Source of the DNA: Clostridiales bacterium
GTDB taxonomy: Bacteria > Bacillota_A > Clostridia > Oscillospirales > Oscillospiraceae
DNA length: 6,221 bases
Assembly: GCA_019417795.1 (NCBI GenBank)
Contig: DXUR01000170.1
Span: forward strand, 1 to 6,221
Direction of reading: 5' to 3'
Position numbers and translations under genes: made by a program. Positions 4,889 to 6,221 of this stretch are shown here, piece after piece. Under the pieces are notes generated by a model. It saw only the letters and a list, made by a program, of their open reading frames with translations. It did no database searches and was not told where the DNA came from. Position 1 is the stretch's first letter, and every line of letters begins with the position of its first letter.

Positions 4889-5881
4889 TCATCCCACATA
4901 AATAAATGTACCGGACGCAGGCGCGCCGTATGCTTCCTGAGTAAGTGCACGGAGCGCCTCTCCCCCATCTGTATCACTGAACAGGCTCGGATACATGGCC
5001 TTGGCAAGCAAAACCGCCGCGCCGGTCCGTCTGGCCTGACCGGAAAGCAGCTCCTCGGAGAGCAAAATGACCCGGCCATTCCGGACGGCATCCAGCCCGG
5101 ACCAGCCCTCCCGTGCTTTCAACGCACCGCAAACCGTTTCCGCCTGTCGGGTGGACGACACTCCGCTGCCAAGGACGGAGCGCTCCACGACCTTGACGAT
5201 CACACCGGGATCTTTACGCTGGATCCAGCCGTCATCCACAATCAGTGCGTCATTTTGCAGCTTTGCGGACACGTCATACGCCCCGGCATTCAAGATGATC
5301 TGATGCTCGTCAGATGATTTATGGACAGTGTGGTAGTCCTCCGCCGTCTCCCAGTAAATATAGAAGCGCTGGCACTCAAAGAGTCCGCTCAAACGGTCCT
5401 CCAGCAGTGTTTGATAGTAGAGCAGCGCAGTTTCTGCCGTTTGGCCGCTTTCATCCGCGCCGGTGTTTTCTGCCTGGTCAGCGGGAACGGTTTCCGTTGC
5501 GGTCAGCTCACCGGTGGTCGCATCCTTTGCGCCGGTAGCTCCCCCATTGGCATCATGCTCCGGTGTTTTTCCGCCGTCCCCCTGCTGCGTGAGGGTTTTG
5601 TCCGCACCGGGAACGATCTCAGCGTCTGCGTCCTCCGCATACGTCTTTCGGTCGGAATCCGGGTCCGTTGCGGTCGGGGCATCCGCATCCGGTCTGACAT
5701 CCTCTTCTGCCGCAGGATCGTCTTCCGCGTCCTCAATCTGTTCGGCCTGTCCCAGTTGGTCCTCCGCCGCCTCGCCGTTCTCATCGGGGATCGGATCCAC
5801 AGGCACGGTGGTCCGGGTACGGCAACCCGTCAGGGTCAGCAGCAGCACCACAGTCAACAATAAAAGCTTTGCGTTTTTCAT
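4889..5881 (-). CDS. lipoprotein: acidic linker plus C-terminal lobe of an iron/B12-type binding protein
   Basis: A 330-residue lipoprotein starting at ATG 5881 with GAGGA 7 nt upstream. Residues 1-20 are a signal peptide with lipobox LTGC (C20). Residues 22-150 are low-complexity and strongly acidic (many D, E, A, T, P and G). Residues 165-330 form a compact domain resembling the C-terminal lobe of class III periplasmic binding proteins (the BtuF/FhuD/FepB group): QRFYIYWE, an AGAYDVSAKL loop, DDGWIQRKDPGVIVKVVE (the 'PDvIi' element), GWSGLDAVRNGRVILLSEEL (the 'l.avk.grv' element) and LLAKAMYPSLF. The N-terminal lobe seems to be missing, with the acidic linker in its place, so it may be a half-domain binding or accessory protein anchored outside the membrane. 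It is 12 bp after the DUF4129-like gene and 16 bp before DUF3842, in an operon ending with an ECF S subunit. The lobe assignment is from motif order, not a search. Confidence 0.75.
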   Translation of the reverse strand: MKNAKLLLLTVVLLLTLTGCRTRTTVPVDPIPDENGEAAEDQLGQAEQIEDAEDDPAAEEDVRPDADAPTATDPDSDRKTYAEDADAEIVPGADKTLTQQGDGGKTPEHDANGGATGAKDATTGELTATETVPADQAENTGADESGQTAETALLYYQTLLEDRLSGLFECQRFYIYWETAEDYHTVHKSSDEHQIILNAGAYDVSAKLQNDALIVDDGWIQRKDPGVIVKVVERSVLGSGVSSTRQAETVCGALKAREGWSGLDAVRNGRVILLSEELLSGQARRTGAAVLLAKAMYPSLFSDTDGGEALRALTQEAYGAPASGTFIYVG

Positions 5882-5893
5882 TCTTGCTTCCTC

Positions 5894-6221
5894 TCAGGCG
5901 TGGAGACACTCCACATACTTCAAGCGAAATTTTGTTCTCCGGTCTGCATTGTCATACAGCAGCCGCTCCGTTTCGGTTAAAAGACTTTGCAGTTCGGCCC
6001 GCTGTTCCTCCCCCATGGCATGGGTACTGTATGCAGACTCCTCAAAAAGTGCAGCGGCATGACGGAACTGCGCGGCGTATTCCGGAGAAACGGTTTGGGC
6101 CAGCGCAGCGTCCCATTGGGAGAAGGGGCGATTCCCAACGCCTTTTCCACAGTGATCCAGATAGGCAGTCAGATGCAGAAACATGGCGCGGATCGCTTCC
6201 CCGCAGTCAGGGGAGTCAAAC
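5894..6221 (-). CDS. C-terminal part of a protein resembling DUF4129 (5' end off window)
   Basis: An open minus-strand frame from the right edge to TGA 5894, 108 residues visible. The internal ATG at 6184 is not taken as the start, because coding pattern continues upstream (FDSPDCGEAIRA directly before it). The sequence is all-helical with the layout of DUF4129 C-terminal modules: R.AM..HL..YL, a short loop, F.QWDAAL, FRHAAALFEESAYS, then a long final helix pair ending KFRLKYVEC. DUF4129 is often found at the end of membrane-bound transglutaminase-like proteins, and the transmembrane part would lie off the window. The gap to the next gene is 12 bp, so it is the upstream member of the operon. 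The family call is tentative; a generic helical domain is the alternative. Confidence 0.6.
   Translation of the reverse strand, partial: FDSPDCGEAIRAMFLHLTAYLDHCGKGVGNRPFSQWDAALAQTVSPEYAAQFRHAAALFEESAYSTHAMGEEQRAELQSLLTETERLLYDNADRRTKFRLKYVECLHA

Noticed and set aside
4873..5091. Upstream extension of the DUF3842 frame to a start at 5091
   Set aside because: It would overlap the lipoprotein gene by about 200 bp; ATG 4872 has an RBS and begins with the family's opening strand.
5463..6062. Plus-strand serine/alanine-rich frame of 199 codons
   Set aside because: Antisense of the acidic linker of the lipoprotein gene; the composition is explained by the opposite strand and there is no RBS.
1..6221. 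Defence system, CRISPR array, tRNA, integrase or transposase
   Set aside because: I looked on both strands and found no regularly spaced repeats, no tRNA-like cloverleaf and no recombinase motifs.

Overview
The window looks like chromosomal DNA of a fairly GC-rich, low-GC-phylum (Firmicutes/Bacillota) gut-type Clostridia, probably Oscillospiraceae-like. The evidence is the order yqzL-recO-mutS2, strong AGGAGG-type ribosome binding sites, a consensus sigma-A promoter, a DUF3842/ECF-transporter pair, and a lipoprotein with the CxxC 'EPTCTKTG' repeat common in that group. The taxon is inferred from style, not proven.

Left part (1-1903, all minus strand): a DNA-maintenance operon is read leftwards from a textbook promoter at 1731-1759. 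It comprises a 29-residue YqzL-like protein, the recombination mediator RecO, and the first 234 codons of MutS2, which runs off the left edge. Upstream of this promoter a very strong hairpin terminator (1828-1869) closes whatever is transcribed leftwards from the middle section.

Middle part (1904-3783): a small accessory region that appears to be decaying. It holds a short orphan C-terminal coding remnant, a lipoprotein whose natural ATG seems to have been lost by one base, an XRE-like helix-turn-helix protein whose first codons are in another frame, and a plus-strand zinc-ribbon/beta-helix gene that looks collapsed by deletion and frameshifts. A 19-20 bp near-perfect direct repeat flanks the regulator and lipoprotein (2057-2076 and 3217-3235). 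The start region of the regulator and that of the plus-strand gene lie only 7 bp apart. Part of the lipoprotein gene is visibly richer in A+T than both flanks. Either this is real pseudogenisation of an acquired cassette, or some of the single-base lesions are sequencing errors.

Right part (3794-6221, minus strand): a bidirectional terminator separates the island from a four-gene operon read leftwards. In transcription order it has the C-terminal part of a protein resembling DUF4129, a lipoprotein made of a long acidic linker plus what looks like only the C-terminal lobe of an iron/cobalamin-type binding protein, a DUF3842 protein, and a membrane ECF-transporter substrate-binding (S) subunit. 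Gaps of 12 and 16 bp and one 10 bp overlap point to one transcript. An uptake role for a vitamin- or cofactor-like compound is the natural reading; the substrate cannot be told from the sequence. No RNA genes, CRISPR arrays, integrases or transposases were seen.
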